Positions 43,511 to 51,556 of a DNA stretch of 64,000 nt are shown piece after piece (positions within the stretch are counted from its first letter, which is position 1; every line of letters begins with the position of its first letter). The DNA lies in the IMG/VR virus record IMGVR_UViG_3300028569_000021, positions 29,778 through 93,777 of that record; one strand, given 5' to 3'. Origin of the DNA: a virus. The position numbers were made by a program, and so were the translations under genes. The notes below the pieces were generated by a model. It was not told where the DNA came from. It searched no databases and worked only from the letters and a program-made list of their open reading frames with translations.

Positions 43511-44152
43511 TTAAGCGCCAAAAATATCACTTATACCAGTCTTTATAGCATTCAATGCTCCTTGTATTGAGTCAGAGCTTGACTCAACATCACTACCCCC
43601 GGGGGTAGTACTTGAACCTACCCCGTCAATAGCTGCTTCTGGTTCTTCTTGTTCTTCAGGTGAACCTTGAGTAGAAGGTGGCGCAACTGAACCATCACCC
43701 ATAACTTTTTGCTTTCCACTATACTCTGCTACATTACCTGTATAATCAAAATGATGTCTCTCGTTAGTAGAATTTAATTGTTTAAACCCATATTTACCGC
43801 CGTTTTTTACAAACCACTCCCAAGACTCATCTTTAGTTAAATCAATAGATAATCCAAACCCGTGATTAGATCTACCAGGTCTAGCAGCTTGACCAGCTCC
43901 ATACTGTCTAAAAATCATATTCTGCTGGTCAATATTACGATACGAACTATTAGGGCCTGCTAGTGTTAGGGGTTTACCTACACTAGCCTGGCAATCTCTT
44001 TGAGCTCTTTCGAAAGCTGCAGCTGCAGAACCAACTAACTTATTACCCTGCCTATCAATAGGTCTCATTAAATTGTCAGGTACTTGACCGTTAACAATTT
44101 TATTTGAATCTAGTTGAGTAACTTCGTTTAAAAAGGCCTTAAAGGTAATCAC
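43511..44152 (-). CDS. Peptidase M15-like (D-Ala-D-Ala type) with packaging-type leader
   Basis: 213 residues from a GTG start. Leader MITFKAFLNE (Glu10). The catalytic region has SNHGFGLSIDL (zinc His and Asp) and a later RHHFDY (second zinc His). It cuts peptide cross-links in peptidoglycan. The tail SIQGALNAIKTGISDIF resembles that of the glucosaminidase next to it, so the two lysins may dock on the same virion site. Confidence 0.8.
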   Translation of the reverse strand: MITFKAFLNEVTQLDSNKIVNGQVPDNLMRPIDRQGNKLVGSAAAAFERAQRDCQASVGKPLTLAGPNSSYRNIDQQNMIFRQYGAGQAARPGRSNHGFGLSIDLTKDESWEWFVKNGGKYGFKQLNSTNERHHFDYTGNVAEYSGKQKVMGDGSVAPPSTQGSPEEQEEPEAAIDGVGSSTTPGGSDVESSSDSIQGALNAIKTGISDIFGA

Positions 44153-44156
44153 ATAA

Positions 44157-44354
44157 TTACTTATTAATTACTTCACTAATAACTTTCTTAAGATCTTGAG
44201 TGTATTTGGAAACAAATCCATCAATTGCCCTGTTACCTGCTTCAATGCCACTCGTCTTAACAATGTTCAAAAGATTTTCCGAATTAAAAACTACTGCAAT
44301 GCTTTTTGGTTCGCCTACTTCTGGGGTAACATCCGTTCTAATTGTAATATTCAT
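44157..44354 (-). CDS. Small hypothetical protein, 65 residues
   Basis: Beta start (MNITIRTDVTPEVGEPKSIAV cut short here by a helix) then FVSKYTQDLKKVISEVINK. Lies 4 bases upstream of the M15 peptidase gene. A CATAAATA box (44360-44367) is 5 bases before the ATG, so it heads a late transcript with the two lysin genes. Function unknown. Confidence 0.55.
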   Translation of the reverse strand: MNITIRTDVTPEVGEPKSIAVVFNSENLLNIVKTSGIEAGNRAIDGFVSKYTQDLKKVISEVINK

Positions 44355-44359
44355 GAACG

Positions 44360-44367
44360 TATTTATG
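44360..44367 (-). promoter_or_regulatory. T4-like late promoter box
   Basis: CATAAATA on the minus strand, 5 bases before the ATG at 44354. Confidence 0.6.
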
Positions 44368-44387
44368 ATACACGTTTAAAAAAGCAA

Positions 44388-45383
44388 TTATCTTACTTTA
44401 GGATTTGTTGGTTTGGCTTTAGGGGCTGCTGTTGTCTTTGTTTGTGTTGTAGGTGCTTTAGGCGCCGCTGTTTTTGATTGATACCCAAAACGTGCACTAC
44501 CACCAGGGTTAACTTGCCCTGCTGTTCCCGTAGCCACGTTCTTAGCAGTGTCACCTGCTCTTCCTAAGAAGTTTGAAACTGATCCTAAAACACCTGGTAG
44601 TTTACTGTTCTGTCTTTCAGCATAACCTGGGGGTAAGTTTGCTGGTACAGCTCTCTGTACTTGCGCTTTAGGATTGTAGCTGCCTCCAGGTGAAGTAGCA
44701 GTAGGGGCAGCAGGAGCTGCTGTTTTTATTTGACCTGGTTTATTACCTCCCCCGGGCATAGCTGCACTTACAGATGCTTGACCAGTCATTTGAGCCATCT
44801 TACGTCTATCCATGGAGCTGTTAGGATTGAAGGCTGTTCCATGCATTTTTTTAAATGCATCGAGCTGGGCTTGTTGTTGTACCTTACCGGAAGTTTGTTG
44901 AACTTGCTGTTGAGTATTAGAATTAGATAAATTAGTCGCAGCTTGCTGCATTGTAGAAGAAGCTGTAGGTTGCGCTTTAGGTGCAGATACCTGTACAGGT
45001 GTTACACTCATGGGGTTAGTCATAGTGTTAAATGTAGGTTGTGCAGCTGTAGGAGCTGAAGTTGACCAATACCCCGCCAAGGGAAGATCGTGCTGCACGC
45101 CCATATTATTAAAAAAAGAAACTGCTGGGTTAGACCCGTCTAATTGAGTGTTTGGATCAGAAGTACTCGTCACATTTGTTTTTATATTATTAGCAGCTGG
45201 GGTGGTGGGAACAACTGGAGTATTTGGAGTAGCTGTTCTAAATTTTGGTTGAGGTTTAGCAGCTGCTGCAGCTGCTGCAGCTATAGCTGCCTGTCCATCA
45301 AGGGTAGAAGGGTCCATTCTTTCAGCTAAAATACTATTATAATAATTAAGAAAAATGCTTTTTGAATCTCTATCGAATGCCAT
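44388..45383 (-). CDS. Ala/Gln/Thr/Pro-rich protein with packaging-type leader
   Basis: 331 residues. The long-type leader ends SILAE (Glu21) and is followed by a polyalanine run and long low-complexity Ala/Pro/Thr/Gln stretches. Near residue 255 it has GVLGSVSNFLGRAGDTAK, like the tail of the 40705-41922 protein. Probably a structural or packaged protein. AATAAATA overlaps the region just before the ATG, and an exact TATAAATA is about 40 bases upstream. Confidence 0.6.
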   Translation of the reverse strand: MAFDRDSKSIFLNYYNSILAERMDPSTLDGQAAIAAAAAAAAKPQPKFRTATPNTPVVPTTPAANNIKTNVTSTSDPNTQLDGSNPAVSFFNNMGVQHDLPLAGYWSTSAPTAAQPTFNTMTNPMSVTPVQVSAPKAQPTASSTMQQAATNLSNSNTQQQVQQTSGKVQQQAQLDAFKKMHGTAFNPNSSMDRRKMAQMTGQASVSAAMPGGGNKPGQIKTAAPAAPTATSPGGSYNPKAQVQRAVPANLPPGYAERQNSKLPGVLGSVSNFLGRAGDTAKNVATGTAGQVNPGGSARFGYQSKTAAPKAPTTQTKTTAAPKAKPTNPKVR

Positions 45384-45422
45384 ATATTTATTTATTAAAC
45401 CTTGAGAGCTATAAGCGTGTTT

Positions 45423-45430
45423 TATTTATA
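45423..45430 (-). promoter_or_regulatory. T4-like late promoter, exact TATAAATA
   Basis: Exact TATAAATA on the minus strand, 39 bases upstream of the ATG at 45383; leaves room for a normal leader. Confidence 0.65.
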
Positions 45431-45508
45431 CTATTTTTGTTAAACGTCAAATAAGAATAAGGCTGGAAAGGTAAAACTTGGAGACATTTAGGTTGGTCCT
45501 GTGTTCCT

Positions 45509-46291
45509 CTACACACGCAAAGCTAAATCCCAAATTATTAATTGCAATCTAGGAGAAAAGTTTACATGCATCGCTTTTGCATATTCTGCAACAGCAGTAG
45601 CATTTTTAATATGCTCTTGTCTGGAACCACAGCAAGGCATAAACCAAATACGATCAACAGGTACTTTAACATTCTCATTAACTACATACTTTTTCCAAAT
45701 TTCTTCTATATCCCTATCTGAACTAATTACAAATTTAAACCCAGATTTATTTCTAATATGCCAGTTAAGAACATCAGGCTTATATGTCTTCTTTTCTGGA
45801 TCACCATTAGTGGTAAGTTTAGGAGATGTAGTAAAGGTTGCGTTATATCTCCAAATCCATTCTTGGGACGGTTCAAGTGTAGCGTTAGTCTCAAAATCAA
45901 TCTTAGGTATAAAATTATACCTATCAACAAAAACTTTTATAAAATTAAGCAATGACTTTTCTTGTATAATTGGCTCACCACCAGTAATCTTAAAGATGGC
46001 GCCTCTCTCTAAATGCTCTATGTATAAATTGTTTTCCATATACTTAAAAATATCTTCAAAAGACATTTTATTTTTTACAGACCACGAAACAAAAGAATCG
46101 CATCCATGCGGTGAATCATCAGAAGCAAACCCCTTACAGGTCAAATTACACATTGACAGTCTCATAAAAATAGAAGGTTTACCTACATACTCACCCTCTC
46201 CTTCTATAGTATAGAAAATCTTATCATCAGACAAAAACAAATATTTGCTCTCAATATCAATCATATTATTATTATATGCGATATCTTGCAT
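45509..46291 (-). CDS. queE: 7-carboxy-7-deazaguanine synthase, radical SAM
   Basis: Third step to preQ0. 260 residues. The start has FYTIEGEGEYVGKPSIFMRL, then the cluster region CNLTCKGF with a third Cys in HGCDSF. The spacing is CxxxC then 11 residues then C, so about nine residues are inserted into the usual CxxxCxxC. ITGGEPIIQ (SAM binding) and FETNAT follow. The gene is divergent from phoH, overlapping it by 6 bases at the 5' ends. Confidence 0.88.
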   Translation of the reverse strand: MQDIAYNNNMIDIESKYLFLSDDKIFYTIEGEGEYVGKPSIFMRLSMCNLTCKGFASDDSPHGCDSFVSWSVKNKMSFEDIFKYMENNLYIEHLERGAIFKITGGEPIIQEKSLLNFIKVFVDRYNFIPKIDFETNATLEPSQEWIWRYNATFTTSPKLTTNGDPEKKTYKPDVLNWHIRNKSGFKFVISSDRDIEEIWKKYVVNENVKVPVDRIWFMPCCGSRQEHIKNATAVAEYAKAMHVNFSPRLQLIIWDLALRV

Positions 46292-47203
46292 ACATCAAGA
46301 CTAAATATAATTGTGAGTAAAAAAAGTCACACTAAGGAGAGGTCTGTAAAAAAGACAACAACTAGAACTGCAGTAGTATCGTTATCAGGTGATAATACAC
46401 CATACGTCTTCCAAAGAGATAAAATTAATTACGAAATTAAACCAAGAGAACTTAAGTGGACGGAAAAGCAAAAAGCTATTATAGAACTCATAACCCATAA
46501 AGATACTAAAGTGGTATTTTTAAATGGACCGGCCGGTTGTAGTAAGTCTCTACTAGCTGTATTTTGTGCTCTTAAATTACTTGGAACTAAACGAGTAAGT
46601 GAAATTATTTACGTTAGATCTATTGTAGAGAGTGCAACTAGAAGCCTAGGATCTCTTCCAGGTGAGGCAGAAGATAAATTTAAACCTTTTGCTGCTCCAA
46701 TGGTAGATAAGATGGAAGAGCTCTTAAAAGAGAGCGATATTAAGAGACTCTTTATTGATGATAGAATCAAACCTATACCAGTTAACTATCTTAGAGGCGC
46801 TTCGTATAACGTAAATTTTGTTATTGCTGATGAAATGCAAAACGCTGTCTTTTCAGAAATACAAACTATAATGACTAGAATTGGTCAATTTAGTAAATTT
46901 GTATTTTGTGGGGATCCTGCACAGTCCGATTTACCTCCAGGTAAATCAGGTTTTCAAGAAATTTATAACACCTTCAACAATGAAGAAGCAAAAAGTAAAG
47001 GAATTTACTGTGTAGAATTATCTGAAGAAGATATTATGAGATCTGAAATCTGCAAATTTATTGTTAAAACATTTAAAGATCTTAGAGAAAAGCAAAACGC
47101 TGCTGCACTTTTACATGCAGCAGCGCATAAGAAGTCCTCAATTACACCTTGTCCTTCTACGATCCCCAGCTGGTCCCCGCAAAGGGATTCGACCATCCTG
47201 TAG
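46286..47203 (+). CDS. phoH: PhoH-like P-loop ATPase
   Basis: 305 residues. Walker A is GPAGCSKS near residue 81, then YVRSIVESATRSLGSLPG (family signature) and VIADEMQNA (Walker B), with FCGDPAQSD after it. The role in phages is unsettled; the family has an RNA helicase-like ATPase core and is common in marine T4-like phages. A GTG at 46313 is an alternative start that would avoid the overlap with queE. The C-terminus overlaps the convergent queD by 47 bases. Confidence 0.9.
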   Translation: MHTSRLNIIVSKKSHTKERSVKKTTTRTAVVSLSGDNTPYVFQRDKINYEIKPRELKWTEKQKAIIELITHKDTKVVFLNGPAGCSKSLLAVFCALKLLGTKRVSEIIYVRSIVESATRSLGSLPGEAEDKFKPFAAPMVDKMEELLKESDIKRLFIDDRIKPIPVNYLRGASYNVNFVIADEMQNAVFSEIQTIMTRIGQFSKFVFCGDPAQSDLPPGKSGFQEIYNTFNNEEAKSKGIYCVELSEEDIMRSEICKFIVKTFKDLREKQNAAALLHAAAHKKSSITPCPSTIPSWSPQRDSTIL

Positions 47204-47774
47204 AGCGGTTGTTACCAACCGGTGCGGCGTTGTTATTTACACCAGCCTGAAGAGGCTGAGTAGGCTCAATAAAGCTATTTAAATCTATTTTAATAGGTGT
47301 AATATCTTGTTTTACGTTAAAACTTTTTGTAGCTTCCTTTTCGTATATTGCTGAATTAAGCTCATGCTCAAATACTTCCACCTTTTCACACCACACTCTA
47401 CCGCTTGTTTTAAATTTAACGTAGCTATCGGCACTATTGAAGACGAATTCTGCAAATTTTTCAATACCAACACCCTCGTCGAATACTACAATGTCAACTG
47501 CTCCATACCTCTCTAGCTCTCTAAAAGCTGATTTCGCTGGATCATCTTTACTAATAATTAATTTATGATCAAAAGTTTTTTGTAAACTTTCTTTAAGTTC
47601 TTTAAGATCAGAAAAATCGAACACCCAATTACATTCATTAAGCTCATTAGCTCCAAACCAAAGCTTAGCCTTGAGTTGATAACCATGTACTTTACTGCAA
47701 TGGCTTTTAGCGTTTGGTTGCCTGAACGCAGTTGAACCCAATTCAATAACTTTTGTAGAATAATGTCTTGTCAT
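47157..47774 (-). CDS. queD: 6-carboxytetrahydropterin synthase-like
   Basis: Second step to preQ0. 205 residues, longer than QueD (about 120) because of a Pro/Asn/Ser-rich tail of about 45. The CSKVHGYQLKAKLWF segment holds the Cys and the first of the two HGH zinc histidines; the second is Tyr. VFDFSDLK and DHKLI (catalytic Asp-His) follow, and later VEVFEHELNSA. The zinc site may be altered but the fold is clear. Confidence 0.8.
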   Translation of the reverse strand: MTRHYSTKVIELGSTAFRQPNAKSHCSKVHGYQLKAKLWFGANELNECNWVFDFSDLKELKESLQKTFDHKLIISKDDPAKSAFRELERYGAVDIVVFDEGVGIEKFAEFVFNSADSYVKFKTSGRVWCEKVEVFEHELNSAIYEKEATKSFNVKQDITPIKIDLNSFIEPTQPLQAGVNNNAAPVGNNRSTGWSNPFAGTSWGS

Positions 47775-47797
47775 ATTGTTATATTATATTATTTTTA

Positions 47798-48235
47798 TTA
47801 TAAGTCAATATCTCTATTAACTTCATCTAGATTTTCTATAATATGTTTTAAAAATTTATAAACGTATTTTTGTAATTTAATTTTTTTTAATCTAGTATAA
47901 TCTACCCAGTCGTATGCCAAGTGTTCATCTGAAATACTAACATCAAAAGGTTTATCTACAAGGCTAATAAAAGAATAAAACATTCTACTATCATTTTTTA
48001 ATGGTAATTCTTTTATAAATTTACCTGGGCAACTGCCAATCTCTTCTTCTGATTCTCGCCTAGCAGTTTGCTCCGGAGCTTCACCTTCATTAGGCTTACC
48101 TCCAGGAAAGCCCCAGCACTTGTTTGGCTTTTTTAAAACCAAAACCTTTTTACCATCAAAAAATATAACACCAGCTCCAGAGTAATGTCCAATTTTTGAT
48201 TTAATAATTTTATTAAAAATGTCTTGTATTTCCAT
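47798..48235 (-). CDS. Nudix hydrolase
   Basis: 145 residues. A complete Nudix box is present: G, five residues, E, then REsEEEIG (GGKPNEGEAPEQTARRES onwards). It hydrolyses a nucleoside diphosphate linked to another group; the substrate is unknown. GATAAATA lies upstream of the ATG. Divergent from the glycosylase-like gene. Confidence 0.88.
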   Translation of the reverse strand: MEIQDIFNKIIKSKIGHYSGAGVIFFDGKKVLVLKKPNKCWGFPGGKPNEGEAPEQTARRESEEEIGSCPGKFIKELPLKNDSRMFYSFISLVDKPFDVSISDEHLAYDWVDYTRLKKIKLQKYVYKFLKHIIENLDEVNRDIDL

Positions 48236-48256
48236 ACATACTATTTATCATATACT

Positions 48257-48688
48257 ATGATGCAAGTTTTTCTACCATACAAAAGTTTTGAAGAGTCAGC
48301 CAAGGTACTAGACATGAAACGTCTAGGTAAACAAAGGGTTGAAGTGTTACAGCTCTTAAACAGTATACAAAAAATTAATAATAACGAGCCTATTAGAGGG
48401 TGGAAAAATCACCCTTGTAGAAAGATGTGGCATAACTACTCAAACGCTTTAGTTCATTACGGGCAAGTAATTTGTAATGAATGGAAATCTAGAGGTTACA
48501 AAGATACCTGCTACGAAAAAATTTCTAGTCATTATGATCACTCAAAACCTACAGTATATCCAAATTTTGTAGGTAATGAAGATTTTCATAAATCTCATAG
48601 ATCTATGCTCATACAAAAGCAACCGGACTTCTATAGACCAAAATTTCCTAATACACCAGATAACCTAGAATACATCTGGCCAGAATAA
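48257..48688 (+). CDS. Pyrimidine dimer DNA glycosylase-like protein
   Basis: The frame is open from 48224, but ATG 48257 (MMQVFLPYKSF) gives the family start and avoids overlap with the Nudix gene. 143 residues. VLDMKRLGKQRVEVLQLLN and WKNHPCRKMWHNY match the T4 DenV-related Pyr_excise group, and SHRSMLIQKQPDFY is the usual end. Probably repairs UV damage in phage DNA. Confidence 0.75.
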   Translation: MMQVFLPYKSFEESAKVLDMKRLGKQRVEVLQLLNSIQKINNNEPIRGWKNHPCRKMWHNYSNALVHYGQVICNEWKSRGYKDTCYEKISSHYDHSKPTVYPNFVGNEDFHKSHRSMLIQKQPDFYRPKFPNTPDNLEYIWPE

Positions 48689-48696
48689 ATATAAAC

Positions 48697-48963
48697 ATGC
48701 TTAATTTTAATAACTTAGTTTCTAACCTTATTGAAGGTTGCAATGTAGAGGCTAATGAACTAAAAAAGGGTGATACAGTTAAAGATATTAACCCATCTTG
48801 TAAAGAGCGTAATGCCAAAGGTAAGGTAAAGAGTGTTAAAAAGATAAAGGACGGTAAAAGGACAGCAGGTAATTTAGTTGAGATAGAAGTAAAAAATAAA
48901 GGTAAACACTTTAAGCCAGGCGATAAAATTAAAAAAACGGAAATCCAGCTTAAGAAACTTTAA
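48697..48963 (+). CDS. Small basic protein with leader and SH3/KOW-like core
   Basis: 88 residues. Leader ends NLIE (Glu13). The core LKKGDTVKDINPSCKERNAKGKV and HFKPGDKIKKTEIQL looks like a small beta-barrel with many Lys. AATAAATA lies shortly before the ATG. Overlaps the convergent 48950 gene by 14 bases. Perhaps a packaged DNA- or RNA-binding protein; inference. Confidence 0.55.
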   Translation: MLNFNNLVSNLIEGCNVEANELKKGDTVKDINPSCKERNAKGKVKSVKKIKDGKRTAGNLVEIEVKNKGKHFKPGDKIKKTEIQLKKL

Positions 48964-49894
48964 TTACTTTAGGTGATTTAACTCTCTTCTTATAAACAGC
49001 CAATACTCTGATACCAGGTAAGTCAGTATCGAGGTTACGTCTAGAATCGTTTCTTATTAAAATATAGACTTGTTTTTCATCTGTAATGTCATTCAAGTTT
49101 TCAATAATACTAGAACAGTTGACAGTTAAAGTATTTGTAGCGTCATCAAATTCAAAGTCAGAGTCTTTAAAGGTTTTTGTTATAATAGCGCTATCTCCTT
49201 CTTTTAGATCATTCCCAAAAATAAATTTCTGACTTTCTTCTGGTGTGGCTTTTTTAGCAATGCTAGCAGAAAGTTTAAAGTGTCCTTGTTTTTTTATTAA
49301 CTTAACTTTATCCTTGGCTATTAAGTCCTTTATTATTTTACCAGCTTCTTTTAAATGAGTCTTGTCTGCAGAGCTCCAGTGTTCAGCACTATCCTCTTTA
49401 ATAGATATCTTATATTTTTTATTTCCTTTAAGAACAACATCAGCCTTATCTCCTTTTTTTGATGTGCGACCTGTTTCTATCGCTTCCTTTACGTTTTCAC
49501 ATTTAAATTCTTTTTTATTGCTTTTAAATATAATGGTTATATTTTCTTGCATTTGATTTATATACTGATTAATTGTCTCTAGTAACTTAAGCTCATTGCT
49601 TACTCCGGCGGAGCTACTACCTTGTTTTGATTTAGGTTTAACAATAATTTTATAATTAGGACTTATCTCTATATGTCCCATAGATGAATGATTGGTAGCG
49701 TCAGATTTGATAGGATTAAATTCAGCTAAACTATCAAGAAGCCTATCCATTACCTCTTGTCTATTATCGTCAGTTAATACAGCTATCTTGATTAGAGAAA
49801 TAACTTTTAAATCATTATATCCTATTTGTCTTAAGGTATCTTCAAGATTAACAATCTGCTGTTCTAAAATTAAAAACTTAGTAAAAGATACCAT
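48950..49894 (-). CDS. PD-(D/E)XK nuclease-like protein with packaging-type leader
   Basis: 314 residues. Leader MVSFTKFLILE (Glu11). In the centre, KGDKADVVLKGNKKYKISIK followed by EDSAEHW gives an Asp, a strand and an I-x-Ile-Lys-Glu pattern like the Asp...Glu-x-Lys core of restriction-type nucleases. The C-terminal half is beta-rich. An exact TATAAATA is 6 bases before the ATG. If packaged, it could enter the cell with the DNA and act on host DNA; the nuclease call is only a pattern match. Confidence 0.5.
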   Translation of the reverse strand: MVSFTKFLILEQQIVNLEDTLRQIGYNDLKVISLIKIAVLTDDNRQEVMDRLLDSLAEFNPIKSDATNHSSMGHIEISPNYKIIVKPKSKQGSSSAGVSNELKLLETINQYINQMQENITIIFKSNKKEFKCENVKEAIETGRTSKKGDKADVVLKGNKKYKISIKEDSAEHWSSADKTHLKEAGKIIKDLIAKDKVKLIKKQGHFKLSASIAKKATPEESQKFIFGNDLKEGDSAIITKTFKDSDFEFDDATNTLTVNCSSIIENLNDITDEKQVYILIRNDSRRNLDTDLPGIRVLAVYKKRVKSPKVIKVS

Positions 49895-49900
49895 ATTTAT

Positions 49901-49908
49901 TATTTATA
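49901..49908 (-). promoter_or_regulatory. T4-like late promoter, exact TATAAATA
   Basis: Exact TATAAATA on the minus strand, 6 bases before the ATG at 49894; it lies in the 3' end of the upstream gene. Confidence 0.7.
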
Positions 49909-51529
49909 ATTCATCAAGCAAGTCATCAAAGGTAGATACTACGCTTTTATCCATATCTTGTGTATATATTTCTTTTTGCTTATATTTTTTAATAGCATCC
50001 ATAGTGATATTATCATCAGATGGTAAAACATATTGTTTAGCATTTGGTAACCCCTTTAAAGATTTTACCGGGTTATCTGTAAAAGAAAAATAATTACCTG
50101 CATCTTTTAAAGATCCTTCAAAATTTTCTAAATTATTATAACTAACGTTTACGTGATCTTTTACCTTTTCCGGAAAATTATTTAAGCTTGTTAAATCTAA
50201 AAATCTTAACTCTAATATATCCATCTCTTTAGGTAAACCTACAACACTATTGACATGTACGTTATAAATTTCTAAAGATCTTAATTTTGGAGGTAAGAAT
50301 GTTAAATCTTGAATTACTCTTTTTGATTTACTAGCAGCCGTGTGTTGAATAGTCCAATTTGAGTCTTTCTTAGGTTGAATACATAAATAGTGTACCGTGT
50401 CCGGAATGTTAATATTAGTAATAATAGAATTATAACTATTATTTAAATGATATTTATATTTAGCGCTAGGATGGGAAAAATCGCAGTCTTTAAACCATTT
50501 TTCGTTAATATCGCTTACGTTGACCTCGTTATGTGCATATTTAAAGTTATTCTTTATTTCTATGCTTGGGTTAATAATCTTAAACAACTTTTCTGGGGTA
50601 GGGTTGTTTATTATATCAATTATTTCACTTGTATATTTAATAATAGAAGCTTCTGATAAATTTTTAGGTGTTAGGGTTAAGAACTTGGGAGTAAAAACTG
50701 CACCTAAAGTATTAGCTGTATCATCATAATTTATTATTCCTGTAACTTCTTCATACATATAATTTTTGTATGGAAAATAGATTGCATAAGGAGAAACGGC
50801 ATTATTATAAAATAGACTGTTTTGTAAATTACTAGGCTTAAAAGCTTCTGTGTAAGTTAAATTTTTAAGTTTTTTAGTTATAGAGTTATTAAATCTTACA
50901 ATTATATAATTAGTTTTTATTAAATTAATTACTTCTGGGTCCTGTTGGTCTAATAAATCTGGTATATGACTTATTTTTAACCCGACCATATTTGGTGTCA
51001 TATCCTTAATAGGTTTTACTGCTAAGACGGTTGTTGTTACTTTACCATCTTTTGTAAAGAGTTGTAATGGTGTAGGTAACCAATTAAAACCGAGTGGTGA
51101 ATCGCAGAAGACATCTACAATCCTTTTTTCCATTCTTTCATTATTTTGTAGAGGTCCATCGTACGAGTCCTTGCTTCCTGGTTTTACTAAATCAGCCGCA
51201 TTAATAGTAAGGTTAGGATCTTTACTATATTTTTCTGCTACTTTAACATCTTTAAAGGGCCCATAAAGAAAGTGACCATGAATACCGTGTATACTTTTAT
51301 CAGAAAAGAACTCTACAGCAAACTTGGAATAAGATCCAGGTATATTCTTATACGCAACTACTCTACCGATTTGGTTTATGTAAGGTAGAGTTTTTTTAGG
51401 TTGATATACGAGCCATTTACCGTTATCTCTTACAACTACAATATCGTCTATTTGAAATTTTGCGCGCAGAGGTGAGTCATAAAAATCTTTATAAACAGAT
51501 TCAATAAAAAAATCTTTAAATATTTGCAT
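49904..51529 (-). CDS. LRR-containing protein with packaging leader and shared C-terminal tag
   Basis: 541 residues. Leader MQIFKDFFIE (Glu10). The N-terminal half is beta-rich (FQIDDIVVVRDNGKWLVY). From about residue 410 there is an LRR-like solenoid: LPPKLRSLEIYNVHVNSVVG, LPKEMDILELRFLDL and VNVSYNNLENFEGS. It ends VVSTFDDLLDEL, the C-terminal tag shared with the 55-59 kb proteins. TTAAATA lies 10 bases before the ATG. The architecture recalls secreted LRR effectors; function unknown. Confidence 0.6.
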   Translation of the reverse strand: MQIFKDFFIESVYKDFYDSPLRAKFQIDDIVVVRDNGKWLVYQPKKTLPYINQIGRVVAYKNIPGSYSKFAVEFFSDKSIHGIHGHFLYGPFKDVKVAEKYSKDPNLTINAADLVKPGSKDSYDGPLQNNERMEKRIVDVFCDSPLGFNWLPTPLQLFTKDGKVTTTVLAVKPIKDMTPNMVGLKISHIPDLLDQQDPEVINLIKTNYIIVRFNNSITKKLKNLTYTEAFKPSNLQNSLFYNNAVSPYAIYFPYKNYMYEEVTGIINYDDTANTLGAVFTPKFLTLTPKNLSEASIIKYTSEIIDIINNPTPEKLFKIINPSIEIKNNFKYAHNEVNVSDINEKWFKDCDFSHPSAKYKYHLNNSYNSIITNINIPDTVHYLCIQPKKDSNWTIQHTAASKSKRVIQDLTFLPPKLRSLEIYNVHVNSVVGLPKEMDILELRFLDLTSLNNFPEKVKDHVNVSYNNLENFEGSLKDAGNYFSFTDNPVKSLKGLPNAKQYVLPSDDNITMDAIKKYKQKEIYTQDMDKSVVSTFDDLLDEL

Positions 51530-51556
51530 GTTTGATAAGTATTTAAGTAATTAATT

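Noticed and set aside
44196-44477. Plus-strand Cys-rich frame opposite the 44157 and 44388 genes
   Set aside because: Its composition (runs of Cys, Arg and Phe) is what the Ala/Pro/Thr-rich minus-strand gene gives when read on the other strand.
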